DNA of 64,000 nt from Bacteroidaceae bacterium (GCA_017461345.1 JAFTYP010000016.1:1-64000); one strand, 5' to 3'. Shown: positions 26,244 to 35,297, counted from the first letter of the stretch. Program-made: numbers and translations. The notes: generated from the sequence alone by a model not told the origin.

Positions 26244-27599
26244 ATGATGAAAAACTTGAAATACCTTTTTCTGCTTCTGCTTGTGGCTTCGTGTGCCTCG
26301 CAACGGCCCGTGCGACGCTCTGTGCGCCATGCCGACGCCATGCCGGCACTGCCCTACGGGGTGCAGCAGACGGTGGTCGGCGTGCAACAGGAGAAGGCGG
26401 AGGAGAAAGAACCCGTAGTCTATGCCAGGCCGCCCGTCTCGCAGGTGGAGTACGCACCGCAGGGAACGTGGCAATATGCAAAGCAAATGGCACTCGACAC
26501 GCTGTGCCTGTCGTCGCTCTTCGAGACGTCTCAACTGGGACTCTACGTGTATGATCTGACCGACAACAAGCCCCTCTATGCCGTCAACGCCGCCCACAGA
26601 ATGAGACCTGCCTCGTGCCAGAAACTCGTCACCGCCATCACGGCTCTGCACTTCCTGAAGGGCAACTATCAGTTCCAGACAGATTTCCGCATCACCGGCA
26701 AGGTGACAAAAGGCGTACTGCAGGGCGACCTCATCGTGGTAGGCGGCATGGACCCCATGGTCAGCACAGACGAACTCACCGTGGCAGCACGACAGATACG
26801 ACAACGACACGGCATCAAAAGCATAGCAGGCTCGGTGGTTCTCGACCTCACCATGAGGGAAGACACACCATACGGCTGGGGATGGTGTTGGGACGACGAC
26901 TACGGCCCGCTCTCCGCACTGCTTGCTGATGGCAAAGACTGCTTCAAGCAAAAATGGATCGAGGCACTCGGAAAAGCCAACATCAAGTGCGACACCGCCT
27001 TCACCATAAAGGTGCACAACCCGAAAACCACAGCCTCAAAAAACACTCCGGCAAGCACCTCCGTCTATTCCATACAACATAATATAGACGAACTGCTCGA
27101 CCCTATGATGAAAAAGAGCGACAACATCTATGCCGAATGTCTGTTCTACCAGACAGCAGCCACCGTCGGAAAGAAAGGAGCAGGCCAGAAAGAAGCAGCA
27201 CAACGCACGGCAGAACTGATGGAACAAATAGGCCTGCAGCCCGAACAATACAAAGTGGCCGACGGCAGCGGGCTGTCGCTCTACAACTATGCATCTGCCG
27301 AAATGCTCGTCGCCATGCTCCGATATGCCTGGCATACAGAACACATACACAAACAACTGCTGCCCTCACTACCCATATCAGGCTTCGACGGCACACTGAA
27401 AAAACGCATGATAGGCACACCGGCCGAAGGCAATGTGCGGGCAAAAACAGGCAGCATGAGCGGCATAGCATCGCTGGCAGGATACATCACCGCCAGCAAC
27501 GGACACGTACTCGCCTTCGCCATCATCAACCAAGGCGTGGCACCACTCTCCACAGGACGTGCCTTCCAAGACAACGTCTGCATAGAACTCAGTAAATAA
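26244..27599 (+). CDS. dacB: D-alanyl-D-alanine carboxypeptidase/endopeptidase, PBP4 (S13) type
   Basis: 451 residues. It trims or cleaves peptidoglycan peptide side chains in the periplasm. The lipoprotein signal MMKNLKYLFLLLLVASC has Cys 17. Active-site motifs are SxxK in RPASCQKL (about 123), SDN in MKKSDNIYAE (about 291) and KTG in VRAKTGSMSG (about 400). Known S13 enzymes often carry a large insert between SxxK and SDN; here the gap of about 165 residues is compact but still has LIVVGGMDPMVS and DDYGPLSALLADG, typical of the family. The start is the first of two adjacent ATGs, both plausible. The gene is followed 26 bp later by the coiled-coil gene on the same strand. Confidence 0.9.
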   Translation: MMKNLKYLFLLLLVASCASQRPVRRSVRHADAMPALPYGVQQTVVGVQQEKAEEKEPVVYARPPVSQVEYAPQGTWQYAKQMALDTLCLSSLFETSQLGLYVYDLTDNKPLYAVNAAHRMRPASCQKLVTAITALHFLKGNYQFQTDFRITGKVTKGVLQGDLIVVGGMDPMVSTDELTVAARQIRQRHGIKSIAGSVVLDLTMREDTPYGWGWCWDDDYGPLSALLADGKDCFKQKWIEALGKANIKCDTAFTIKVHNPKTTASKNTPASTSVYSIQHNIDELLDPMMKKSDNIYAECLFYQTAATVGKKGAGQKEAAQRTAELMEQIGLQPEQYKVADGSGLSLYNYASAEMLVAMLRYAWHTEHIHKQLLPSLPISGFDGTLKKRMIGTPAEGNVRAKTGSMSGIASLAGYITASNGHVLAFAIINQGVAPLSTGRAFQDNVCIELSK

Positions 27600-27625
27600 T
27601 GTATAACAAATAAAACATTACCACT

Positions 27626-28204
27626 ATGAAAACCATCCTAACAACACTGGCTCTCGCCATCGCAATGCCCATGATGGCACAAGACATGAACGACGGAAAA
27701 ACCTGTCAAGACTGGAAAAAAGAGTATGAAAACCAAGTGACAAAACTCAAAAGCGAACTCTCCATACTGAAGAAAAACGCTAAAACAAACAAAAACTCCA
27801 ACATCAAAGCAGAAATAAAAAAGAAAGATGCCGAACTGAAGAAAGCAAAAAACAACCTGAAAGTCGCAAAGAAAGCAGCATCACTCGAGAAGAAAGCCGA
27901 CAAAAACTTCAGTAAAGCACAAAGCGCAAACATCAAGATAGAAGAAAAAAACGCCAAGATAAACAACAAACTTACAAAGGCAAAAGCAAAACAAACAAAG
28001 GCAGAAAACAAAGTAACAAAAGCCCTTTCAAACCTTCAAAAAGAGAAACAAAACCTGGAAAGCATAAAGAAAGACATTGAAATACTGCAGAACAATCTGG
28101 AAAGTCTGCAGGCAGAAGCCGATAATGCCAAGGAAGTTCTGGATAACACAAAGAGCAAAAAGGACGAAGCAAAACGGCTGCTCATTGAAGGCTTCAGTAA
28201 GTAA
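27626..28204 (+). CDS. Exported Lys-rich coiled-coil protein of unknown function
   Basis: 192 residues. A signal peptide MKTILTTLALAIAMPMMAQD (cleavage after MMA) is followed by an almost continuous coiled coil with heptads such as LKKNAKTNKNSNIKAEIKKK and LQNNLESLQAEADNAKEVLD. Lys and Asn are strongly enriched. No domain is recognised. It follows the PBP4-type gene closely, so a role in the periplasm near the cell wall is possible, but this is only context. The gene ends just before a strong bidirectional inverted repeat. Confidence 0.7.
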   Translation: MKTILTTLALAIAMPMMAQDMNDGKTCQDWKKEYENQVTKLKSELSILKKNAKTNKNSNIKAEIKKKDAELKKAKNNLKVAKKAASLEKKADKNFSKAQSANIKIEEKNAKINNKLTKAKAKQTKAENKVTKALSNLQKEKQNLESIKKDIEILQNNLESLQAEADNAKEVLDNTKSKKDEAKRLLIEGFSK

Positions 28205-28217
28205 TTAAAAAAATACA

Positions 28218-28287
28218 CAGTAGAAGTTTGATATTTTCCTACAGGTATTTCATAAACTATCTATAGGAAACTATCAAACTTCTACTG
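28218..28287. terminator. 24-bp inverted repeat between convergent genes, likely bidirectional terminator
   Basis: CAGTAGAAGTTTGATATTTT plus CCTA (28218-28241) pairs with 28264-28287 with one mismatch (23 of 24) around a 22-nt loop. It lies between the converging coiled-coil and TrmH genes, 14 and 20 bp from their ends. No long T run follows, so stem strength must do the work. It does not belong to the 22-bp arrays. Confidence 0.65.
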
Positions 28288-28306
28288 CCAAAATAGAGAA
28301 AAAGCA

Positions 28307-28837
28307 CTACCTGAGGTTCTTGTCCGACAGGTGCCAAAGCACGATACCTGCTGCCACACTGACATTAAGGCTGTGCTTCGTTCCCCACTGAGGTATCTCT
28401 ATGCAGCCATCGCAACAGTCCACAATGTGCTGTTGCACACCCTTTACTTCGTTGCCAAGCACTATGGCATAGCGTTTTCCCTCTTCCTTTCGGAAGTCAT
28501 GCAAGAGCCTGCTGCCCTCGCATTGCTCTACTGCCAGGAGTGTGTAGCCTTGCTTTCGGAGGTAATCGACAGCCTCTTCCGTCTCTTTAAAGTAACGCCA
28601 ACTAACACTTTCCTCTGCCCCGAGTGCCGTTTTGTGTATCTCCGGATGAGGAGGTTGAGCAGTGATGCCGCACAAAAGCACTTCCTCTATGCAGAAAGCA
28701 TCGCTCGTTCGGAACACGCTGCCTACGTTGTGCAGGCTCCTTACGTGGTCCAATACTACTGCTATGGGTTGCTTTTCTGTCTGGCGAAACTCGCCGAGTG
28801 TGAGCCTGCCCATTTCGGTTACCTTCAACTTCCTCAT
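28307..28837 (-). CDS. TrmH/SpoU-family RNA 2'-O-methyltransferase
   Basis: 176 residues from ATG 28837 (MRKLKVTEMGRLTLGEF); an upstream ATG at 28918 would add 27 unlike residues. It is a SPOUT knot methyltransferase. The three family motifs are present: DHVRSLHNVGSVFRTSDAF, YAIVLGNEVKGV and IEIPQWGTKHSLNVSVAAGI. There is no extra N-terminal substrate-binding domain, so it is a minimal member and could act on tRNA or rRNA. On the minus strand a box CAAAATTA (28864-28871, TAATTTTG) lies 27 bp upstream as a promoter candidate. It converges with the coiled-coil gene. Confidence 0.85.
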   Translation of the reverse strand: MRKLKVTEMGRLTLGEFRQTEKQPIAVVLDHVRSLHNVGSVFRTSDAFCIEEVLLCGITAQPPHPEIHKTALGAEESVSWRYFKETEEAVDYLRKQGYTLLAVEQCEGSRLLHDFRKEEGKRYAIVLGNEVKGVQQHIVDCCDGCIEIPQWGTKHSLNVSVAAGIVLWHLSDKNLR

Positions 28838-29270
28838 GCTTTTCTGTTTTGTTTGTGTGGCTGCAAAATTAACAAATAATGTTAATAACTGTGTTAATAA
28901 CTTCCTATTTATTAACATCGGTGATATAAAAAAGTCGTCTTTCTTCAGTTTTTCAACAATTATGAAATGTTATAAAAATACTTTCAACCTAAAAAATTGG
29001 ACTTATCAAGGCTTCTTTTTGAGGAAATTTATTAACTTTGCATGTTGTTAACATGAGTTGAAAACTTTCTTCTCTGCTGTGGCGAACTTCTTTTATATTA
29101 AAGAATATGGGGCTAAAGGCAGTGGTTGATAAGGGGTGTATAAGGGTTGATTTGGTGTTGACAACTTGGATGATGTGAAAATGGGTTGTGGAGTTATCAA
29201 CTTATCAACCGCATATCATCATCATCATAAATTCTTATTTTAAATATATATATAAATTATATAATGATAT
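28838..29270. other. AT-rich divergent intergenic region upstream of nadA
   Basis: About 430 bp without a gene. It carries TAATTTTG on the minus strand (28871-28864) and TAACTTTG on the plus strand (29033-29040), implying a nadA leader of about 225 nt. In that leader GGTTGATAAG (near 29126) and CTTATCAACC (near 29199) are perfect 10-bp inverted partners. Further TTATCAAC/GTTGATA-like words, ATCATC repeats and a TATATATA tract before the start follow. No known riboswitch fold was recognised. Confidence 0.5.
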
Positions 29271-30254
29271 ATGATGGTTGATAACAGTTGGAAGGCTGCG
29301 GGCTACGTGACGGAGGCTGTTCCTGAGGGGACGGACTTGAAGGCTGAGATACGCCGTATGTGCAAGGAGAAGAATGCTGTCATCATGGCGCACTACTATA
29401 CGGAGGGTGTGATTCAGGATGTGGCGGACTTTGTGGGCGACAGTCTTGCTTTGGCTCAGCAGGCGGCTCGTACGGAGGCGGACATCATTGTGATGTGTGG
29501 TGTTCACTTTATGGGTGAGACGAACAAGATTCTTTGCCCTGAGAAGAAGGTGCTTGTGCCGGACCTGAATGCCACTTGTTCGCTGGCGGAGAGTTGTCCT
29601 GCCGGTGAGTTTGAGGCGTTCGTGAAGGCGCATCCCGGCCATACGGTCATTAGTTATGTGAACACTACGGCTGCCACGAAGGCTCTGACGGACATTGTTG
29701 TCACCAGTGGCAACGCTATGAAGATAGTGAATGCCTTGCCCAAGGAGGAGAAGATTGTGTTTGGTCCGGACCGTAATCTTGGTGGTTACATCAATGCTGC
29801 TACGGGCCGGGACATGGTTCTCTGGAACGGTGCTTGCCATGTTCACGAGAAGTTCAGCCTGGAGGGCATACTGAAGTTGAAGCAGGAGCACCCAGACGCC
29901 AAGGTTCTTGTGCATCCGGAGTGTAAGGAATCGGTGGTGAAGGTGGCCGACAAGGTGGGCAGCACGGCGGTTCTTCTCGAGTTCTGTCAGGAGGACAGTG
30001 CTACGGAGTTTATTGTGGTGACGGAGAGTGGCATTCTGCACAAGATGCGTCAGGCGTGTCCGCAGAAGACCTTCTTGCCTGCTCCGCCCGAGGATAACTG
30101 CGGTGGCTGCAATGAGTGTGACTACATGAGGCTCATCACTCTGGAGAAACTCTACAACTGTCTGAAGTACGAATGGCCTGAAATAGAGGTCGATGCACAG
30201 GTGGCGGAGAAGGCTGTGAAGTGCATCAACCGTATGCTTGAAATGAGTAAGTAG
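29271..30254 (+). CDS. nadA: Quinolinate synthase A
   Basis: 327 residues. It condenses iminoaspartate (from NadB) with dihydroxyacetone phosphate to quinolinate using a [4Fe-4S] cluster. Family motifs: VIMAHYYTEGVIQDVADFVG, MCGVHFMGETNKILCPEK, DLNATCSLAESCP, GPDRNLGGYI, VHPECKESVV and CGGCNECDYM, which contain the cluster cysteines. The length is normal. Two adjacent ATGs exist at 29271 and 29274 and the first was kept. The gene is preceded by a long AT-rich leader and followed by a TTAACC array that makes a strong terminator. Confidence 0.95.
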   Translation: MMVDNSWKAAGYVTEAVPEGTDLKAEIRRMCKEKNAVIMAHYYTEGVIQDVADFVGDSLALAQQAARTEADIIVMCGVHFMGETNKILCPEKKVLVPDLNATCSLAESCPAGEFEAFVKAHPGHTVISYVNTTAATKALTDIVVTSGNAMKIVNALPKEEKIVFGPDRNLGGYINAATGRDMVLWNGACHVHEKFSLEGILKLKQEHPDAKVLVHPECKESVVKVADKVGSTAVLLEFCQEDSATEFIVVTESGILHKMRQACPQKTFLPAPPEDNCGGCNECDYMRLITLEKLYNCLKYEWPEIEVDAQVAEKAVKCINRMLEMSK

Positions 30255-30280
30255 GAGAACACTGCTGTGCAGGTGAAAAT

Positions 30281-30362
30281 AAAGGTTAACCATTATTGAA
30301 AGAATGGTTAACCTTTTCTTGTATAATGGTTAAGGTTTTTGGCAATAATGCTTAACCATTAT
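30281..30362. repeat. 22-bp tandem array, TTAACC core, between nadA and polA
   Basis: Four units of exactly 22 bp. The first two fold as AAAGGTTAACCATT (30281-30294) with AATGGTTAACCTTT (30303-30316), a perfect 14-bp stem with an 8-nt loop, then TTCTTG. The genes on both sides converge, so the array serves as terminator for both. Confidence 0.9.
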
Positions 30363-30376
30363 TTAGGGCTATGTCT

Positions 30377-32845
30377 TTAGTGTGCCTCGAGCCAGTTTGC
30401 GCCCCATCCGCAGTCGGCAATGAGAGGCACCCGCAGTTGTGCGGCGGCTTGCATTTCTTCTATCACGAGGCTTTGCAGTCTCTCTTTCTCTTCTGGCACG
30501 ACGGAGAAGTTGAGTTCGTCGTGAACCTGCAGCATCATCTTCGACTGGAAGGCTTCCTGCTTCATGCGACGGCCTATGCGTATCATGGCTATCTTAATGA
30601 TGTCGGCAGCACTGCCCTGTATGGGAGCGTTGATGGCATTGCGTTCGGCATAGGCACGCACCACGGCGTTGCCCGAGTTGATGTCGGGCAGTTGGCAACG
30701 ACGCCCGAAGATGGTCTCCGTATAATCCTTGTCGCGAGCCATTTCAATGCTCTTGTCCATGTAGGCCTTCACGCCCGGATAGGTCTCGAAGTAACCGTCT
30801 ATGAGTTGCTTGGCTTCGGTTCTCGACACACCCATCCTTTCTGCCAGACCGAAGGCGCTGATGCCGTAGATGATGCCGAAGTTGGCTGTCTTGGCTTTCC
30901 GGCGTTCGTCCGAAGTCACCTCCTCAAGCGGTTTCTTGAAAATCTTTGCAGCCGTGGCAGCATGTATGTCGTTGCCTTGCACGAAAGCCTCAATGAGATT
31001 GGTGTCCTGGCTTAGGTGAGCCATGATGCGAAGTTCAATCTGACTGTAGTCGGCACTGAAGAAGAGTTGTCCCGGATAAGGGATGAAAGCCTTTCGCACC
31101 TCCTTGCCTTGGGCATCGCGCACCGGTATGTTCTGCAGATTGGGGTTCGACGACGACAGACGGCCCGTGGCGGTAACGGTCTGATTGAACGACGTATGTA
31201 TGTGTCCCGTCTGCGGATTGATGAGTTGCGGCAAGGCATCGATGTACGTGCTCAACAGTTTTTTCACACCACGGTAGTCCAGTATCTTTCCCACAACAGG
31301 GTGTTTGCGCTGCAAAGCCTCCAGAACCTCCTCGTTGGTCACGTACTGCCCCTTCTTCGTCTTCTTCGCCTTTGGGTCGAGAGCCAGGCGTTCGAAGAGC
31401 ACTTCGCCCACCTGCTTGGGGCTGGAGATGTTGAATTCCGTGCCGGCAAGGCTGTGTATCTCTGCCTCCAGTTCAAGCATCTGTTGCGTAAAGAGGCGGC
31501 TCGTCTCCTTCAATCCCTCAGTGTCTATCATCACACCCGCCTCCTCCATTTCCGCAAGCACAGGCATCAATGGCATCTCTATCTCGCAGAAAAGCGTCCA
31601 CAGACCTTCCTCTTTCAATTGTTTCTCAAAGAAAACTTTCAGTTCACCAATGTCATTGCAGCCGTAAACGCTCAGCAGATAGTCAAGATGGTGGCGCATC
31701 TCCGGATGGAGAAGATAGTGGGCAATCTCCGTATCGAACATAGGTTTTGAAGTCAACCCCTGAGCCTTCAGTTCCTTCCACTGCGCCTTCAGGTTGTGCC
31801 CCACCACCATACCGTCGTCCATCACCATCATCTCTGCGGCAGAACCACTGTCAGCTTTCACCTCAGCCACAGGCACATCGCTCGCAGAGGTCTGCATAGG
31901 CATATCGAAAAGACTCAGTTGAGTGGAGCCGTCGCTGTACGTTTTTGCCGTTTCCTTTGGTGCAGGCGCAGGTTTGGCACTGCTCGTCTTGCTCAGCAAC
32001 TGGCGAAATTCCAGCCTTTTGTACAGTTCGTTCAGTCTTTCGTAGTCGGGCTCCTGAATCTTCAGTGCATCCATATCGAGCCTGATGGGTACCTCTGTGC
32101 AGATAGTGGCCAGCCATTTGCTCTGACGTATCTGTTCCACATTAGCCTCCACCTTCGCCTTGAGCGCACCCTTCAACTTGTCCGTCGAAGCCAAAAGACC
32201 TTCTATGCTGCCAAACTCCTCAACGAGTTTTTGTGCCGTCTTCTCCCCTACTCCCGGACAACCCGGTATGTTGTCCACAGCATCGCCCATCAATCCGAGC
32301 ATATCGATGACCTGAAGCGGCGAATCAAGTCCCCACTTCCGTTTCACTTCCTCAACCCCAAGAATCTCCGCCTCATTGCTCTTGCCCAAACCGGGACGGT
32401 AGATCCGTACACAAGGCGTAACAAGTTGGCCATAATCCTTGTCCGGAGTCATCATATAGGTCTCAATGCCCATCGAATCAGCCTGGCGCGAAAGTGTTCC
32501 TATCACATCGTCTGCCTCATAACCCTGCACCTCGAGCACCGGAATGTTACGCGCCTTCAAGATATCCTTGATGATTGGCACCGCAAAACGTATGGCTTCC
32601 GGCGTCTCTTCGCGTTGTGCTTTATACAAAGGGTATGCCTCGTGGCGGAAAGTAGGCCCGTGAGGATCGAATGCCACCCCAAGATGTGTGGGCTGACCCT
32701 TAGTCATTACCTCGTCGAGGGTATTGACAAAACCCAGAATTGCCGAAGTGTTTTCTCCTTTTGAATTGATGCGTGGGTTCTTGATAAAGGCATAATAAGC
32801 ACGATAAATAAGTGCATATGCGTCGAGTAAATAGAGTTTCTGCAT
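30377..32845 (-). CDS. polA: DNA polymerase I with a decayed 3'-5' exonuclease domain
   Basis: 822 residues. The 5'-3' nuclease domain (about 1-290) has LLDAYALIYRAYYA, GYEADDVIGTL and DAVDNIPGCPGVGEKTA. The polymerase domain (about 430-822) has motif A SADYSQIELR, the O-helix RRKAKTANFGIIYGI and motif C VHDEL. Between them, roughly 310-425, only the rear of the proofreading domain remains. MVVGHNLKAQWKEL has Gln where Exo II has Asp, MFDTEIAHYLLHPEMRHHLD is Exo III-like, and Exo I (D-x-E) is absent. The protein is therefore some 100 residues shorter than PolA with a full exonuclease. It likely has no proofreading, as in Thermus PolA. It stands alone between convergent nadA and a divergent prenyl-synthase gene. 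Confidence 0.93.
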   Translation of the reverse strand: MQKLYLLDAYALIYRAYYAFIKNPRINSKGENTSAILGFVNTLDEVMTKGQPTHLGVAFDPHGPTFRHEAYPLYKAQREETPEAIRFAVPIIKDILKARNIPVLEVQGYEADDVIGTLSRQADSMGIETYMMTPDKDYGQLVTPCVRIYRPGLGKSNEAEILGVEEVKRKWGLDSPLQVIDMLGLMGDAVDNIPGCPGVGEKTAQKLVEEFGSIEGLLASTDKLKGALKAKVEANVEQIRQSKWLATICTEVPIRLDMDALKIQEPDYERLNELYKRLEFRQLLSKTSSAKPAPAPKETAKTYSDGSTQLSLFDMPMQTSASDVPVAEVKADSGSAAEMMVMDDGMVVGHNLKAQWKELKAQGLTSKPMFDTEIAHYLLHPEMRHHLDYLLSVYGCNDIGELKVFFEKQLKEEGLWTLFCEIEMPLMPVLAEMEEAGVMIDTEGLKETSRLFTQQMLELEAEIHSLAGTEFNISSPKQVGEVLFERLALDPKAKKTKKGQYVTNEEVLEALQRKHPVVGKILDYRGVKKLLSTYIDALPQLINPQTGHIHTSFNQTVTATGRLSSSNPNLQNIPVRDAQGKEVRKAFIPYPGQLFFSADYSQIELRIMAHLSQDTNLIEAFVQGNDIHAATAAKIFKKPLEEVTSDERRKAKTANFGIIYGISAFGLAERMGVSRTEAKQLIDGYFETYPGVKAYMDKSIEMARDKDYTETIFGRRCQLPDINSGNAVVRAYAERNAINAPIQGSAADIIKIAMIRIGRRMKQEAFQSKMMLQVHDELNFSVVPEEKERLQSLVIEEMQAAAQLRVPLIADCGWGANWLEAH

Positions 32846-32907
32846 CGTTTCCTTTCTTTTTATTTGGTAAAATTAAAGAAAAAATATGAAAGATGCGCTT
32901 TTTTATG

Positions 32908-32915
32908 TAATTTTG
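32908..32915 (+). promoter_or_regulatory. -7 box of the prenyl synthase-gluQ unit
   Basis: TAATTTTG fits TAnnTTTG, 20 bp upstream of the ATG at 32935. No clear -33 box was seen. Confidence 0.5.
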
Positions 32916-32934
32916 CAGCCTAAAGATTATATAA

Positions 32935-33909
32935 ATGGAGGTACTGGAACAAATCAAGGCACCTGTTTCTGCCGAAATGGAACAGTTCAACGAAGTATTC
33001 CGGCAGACGCTTTGCAGCGACAATGTTATGCTGCAAAAGGCAGTGGAACACCTCATGAAAGCACCCGGAAAGCAAGTCCGTCCGATGCTTGTGATGTTGG
33101 CTGCTCGCACGGTTGGAAAGGTAAACGACCAGGTTATCCGTGTTGCGCTTGCTTTGGAGATGCTCCATACGGCTTCTCTTGTTCACGACGATGTGGTGGA
33201 CGAAAGTGATCGTCGCCGTGGATTGCCTTCGATTAGTGCTTTACTCTCCAACCAGGTTGCTGTTCTTGCCGGTGATTTCATTTTGAGCAAGGCGCTGGAG
33301 TGTGCTGCTCAGACAAACGATTTGCGCATTGTGCAACACATATCCAGGCTTGGCCAAACGCTTGCCGAGGGCGAACTGCTGCAACTTGAGAGCCAGGACT
33401 CTGTGGAACTTTCGGAATCGGCTTACTTCGACATCATCAGCCGAAAGACTGCCAGTTTGTTTTCCGTCAGTGCGCGGCTTGGTGTGCTTGCGGCCGGTGG
33501 TTCGGAGGCAGAGGCGGAGCGCATGGCGCAGTTCGGCAAACTCATAGGCATCTGCTTCCAGTTGCGCGACGATGTATTCGATTATGGCACGGCGGAGGTG
33601 GGGAAACCGGTCTGCAGCGATATGCGTGAGGGCAAACTCACTTTGCCTGTTATTTATGCGCTCAACCATTCGGACGAGGCTTCGTCGTTCCGTGAGACTG
33701 CTTTGAAGGTGCGTCGTGGCGAGGCAACGCAGGAGGAGATTCGCCAACTGATGGACTTTGCTGTGCAAGAGGGTGGTCTGGATTATGCTGTTTGGCACAT
33801 GAAGGACATGCAGGGCATGGCCGACGGACTTATTCCGGAGGACATCGACGGGCAGATTGGTGATGCTCTCCATCTGTTGGCTTCTTTTGTGGCAGACAGA
33901 ACGCTGTGA
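32935..33909 (+). CDS. Trans-polyprenyl diphosphate synthase (IspB/long-chain type)
   Basis: 324 residues. It elongates allylic diphosphates with isopentenyl diphosphate. The first Asp-rich motif is HDDVVDESDRRRG (about 84) and the second is LRDDVFDYGTA (about 211). Other motifs are GKQVRPMLV, QVAVLAGDFILSKAL and KTASLFSVSARLG. Residues before the first DDxxD are small (LHTASLV), which favours long products such as a menaquinone side chain, but chain length is inference. It overlaps the next gene by four bases (GTGA). Confidence 0.88.
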   Translation: MEVLEQIKAPVSAEMEQFNEVFRQTLCSDNVMLQKAVEHLMKAPGKQVRPMLVMLAARTVGKVNDQVIRVALALEMLHTASLVHDDVVDESDRRRGLPSISALLSNQVAVLAGDFILSKALECAAQTNDLRIVQHISRLGQTLAEGELLQLESQDSVELSESAYFDIISRKTASLFSVSARLGVLAAGGSEAEAERMAQFGKLIGICFQLRDDVFDYGTAEVGKPVCSDMREGKLTLPVIYALNHSDEASSFRETALKVRRGEATQEEIRQLMDFAVQEGGLDYAVWHMKDMQGMADGLIPEDIDGQIGDALHLLASFVADRTL

Positions 33910-34817
33910 TTTCCAACAATGTTATAGGCAGGTTTGCGCCTTCTCCGACGGGGAGGATGCACTTGGGCAACGTGTTTTGTGCCTTGCTTTCGTGGCTTTC
34001 TGCCAGGAGCAAGGGCGGGCGTTGGCTTTTGCGCATTGAGGACCTCGACCCCGACCGCTCGCGCAAGGCGTTTGCCGAGCAACTGCAGGACGACCTGCTA
34101 TGGCTTGGTCTGCCGTGGGACGGCGACATCATCTGGCAGAGCGAACGCCACGATATCTATCTGCAATACCTGGAGAAACTGGAGAAGGACGGGCTTACCT
34201 ATCCGTGTTTCTGCACCCGTGCTGACATTATGGCTACGCAGGCTCCGCATGAAAGCGACGGACGCATCGTCTATGCGGGTACTTGCAGGGGCAGATTGCT
34301 CGATGAAACCGACAAAAACAGGGCGTCTGCCGTCCGTCTTATCGTGCCCGATTGCGACATCACCTTCTGCGACGGACACTATGGACCTCAGTGCATCAAC
34401 CTTGCCCGCCACTGTGGCGACTATATTCTGCGACGCAAGGATGGTGCATGGGCTTATCAACTTGCTGTGGTTCTGGACGATGCGTTGATGGGCGTGACGG
34501 AGGTTGTTCGTGGCAGAGACCTTCTGCTCAGCACTCCGCAGCAGTTGCATCTCTACCGGACACTGGGCTTCGACGAGCCGACATTCTGCCATCATCCTCT
34601 GTTGACAAACGAGGCGGGGCAGCGACTCTGCAAGCGCGACCTCTCGCTCGACCTGGGATGTCTGCGCCAGAAACACAAAAATGCCGATGAAATCGTAGGT
34701 TTTCTCGCCTATCTGGCCGGTATTCTGCCCGAGCCGACCCCTACCCTTCCCCAAGACCTTCTGCCCCTTTTCGACTGGCAGAAAGTACCCCTCGACGACA
34801 TCACTGCAAGCCTCTGA
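33906..34817 (+). CDS. gluQ: Glutamyl-Q tRNA(Asp) synthetase
   Basis: 303 residues, starting with GTG at 33906 that overlaps the previous stop. It is a shortened glutamyl-tRNA synthetase that glutamylates queuosine in tRNA(Asp) and lacks the anticodon-binding domain. The class I signature is GRFAPSPTGRMHLGN. The zinc site appears as CFCTRADI then VYAGTCRGR. RIEDLDPDRS binds substrate. The KMSKS equivalent is QRLCKRDLSLDL, a divergent form. The start is fixed by the overlap and by RFAPSPTG so near the N-terminus. It ends in a TTAACC array. Confidence 0.9.
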   Translation: MISNNVIGRFAPSPTGRMHLGNVFCALLSWLSARSKGGRWLLRIEDLDPDRSRKAFAEQLQDDLLWLGLPWDGDIIWQSERHDIYLQYLEKLEKDGLTYPCFCTRADIMATQAPHESDGRIVYAGTCRGRLLDETDKNRASAVRLIVPDCDITFCDGHYGPQCINLARHCGDYILRRKDGAWAYQLAVVLDDALMGVTEVVRGRDLLLSTPQQLHLYRTLGFDEPTFCHHPLLTNEAGQRLCKRDLSLDLGCLRQKHKNADEIVGFLAYLAGILPEPTPTLPQDLLPLFDWQKVPLDDITASL

Positions 34818-34818
34818 A

Positions 34819-34905
34819 AATAATGGTTAACCTTTCTGCCGATAATGCTTAACCATTATTGCCAAAACCCTTAACCATTCTGCCCGGAATGGTTAACCTA
34901 TTTTT
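34819..34905. repeat. 22-bp tandem array, TTAACC core, between gluQ and a small membrane-protein gene
   Basis: Four units with TTAACC 22 bp apart (GGTTAACC 34825, GCTTAACC 34847, CCTTAACC 34869, GGTTAACC 34891). The genes on both sides converge. A further inverted repeat GGGA...TCCC lies at 34928-34955, after the array. Confidence 0.9.
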
Positions 34906-35018
34906 CCAACAACCCAGTGGATGCAAAAAAGGGAACCGCCCGTGGCGACTCCCTTTCGTTTGGTATAGGTGGATTTACGTAGCGTTATGTCAGTCCGACA
35001 TCACAGCCTTTTTCCCCA

Positions 35019-35297
35019 TTATTTGAGTACGTATCTGACGGCTTTATAGAGGAAGAAAAGTTCAACGGCTGCGATGGCTCCCCAGAAGAGAGTTGGAACG
35101 ATTTCGGGAACCATCACCGAAGTGATGAAGCAAATCAGCGGTGCAACCACAGGCAAAAACGGCATCTGCCAGCACTCCAGCGCCATCATCGTGAACGGAA
35201 CCGCGTGACACAGAATCAGCAGCAGTACAACAACGCTGCAAACAAAGTAAACGATGTACAACACGCTGAGAACTTTCCATAAATTTGTTGCTTTCAT
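35019..35297 (-). CDS. Small integral membrane protein of unknown function
   Basis: 92 residues with three hydrophobic segments (LSVLYIVYFVCSVVVLLLIL, MPFLPVVAPLICFITSVMV, LFWGAIAAVELFFLY). No family recognised. The start MKATNLWKV has no close TAnnTTTG box. It is a single-gene unit pointing toward the gluQ array. The protein-like pattern and its position between two terminators support a real gene, but it could be misread. Confidence 0.55.
   Translation of the reverse strand: MKATNLWKVLSVLYIVYFVCSVVVLLLILCHAVPFTMMALECWQMPFLPVVAPLICFITSVMVPEIVPTLFWGAIAAVELFFLYKAVRYVLK

Noticed and set aside
28838..28918. 27-residue N-terminal extension of the TrmH-family protein
   Set aside because: Unlike the family and crosses the likely promoter box at 28864-28871; ATG 28837 fits better.
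28870..29270. Replication origin upstream of nadA
   Set aside because: AT-rich with TTATCAAC words, but they do not match the DnaA box TTATCCACA well, and neither dnaA nor other usual oriC neighbours are present.
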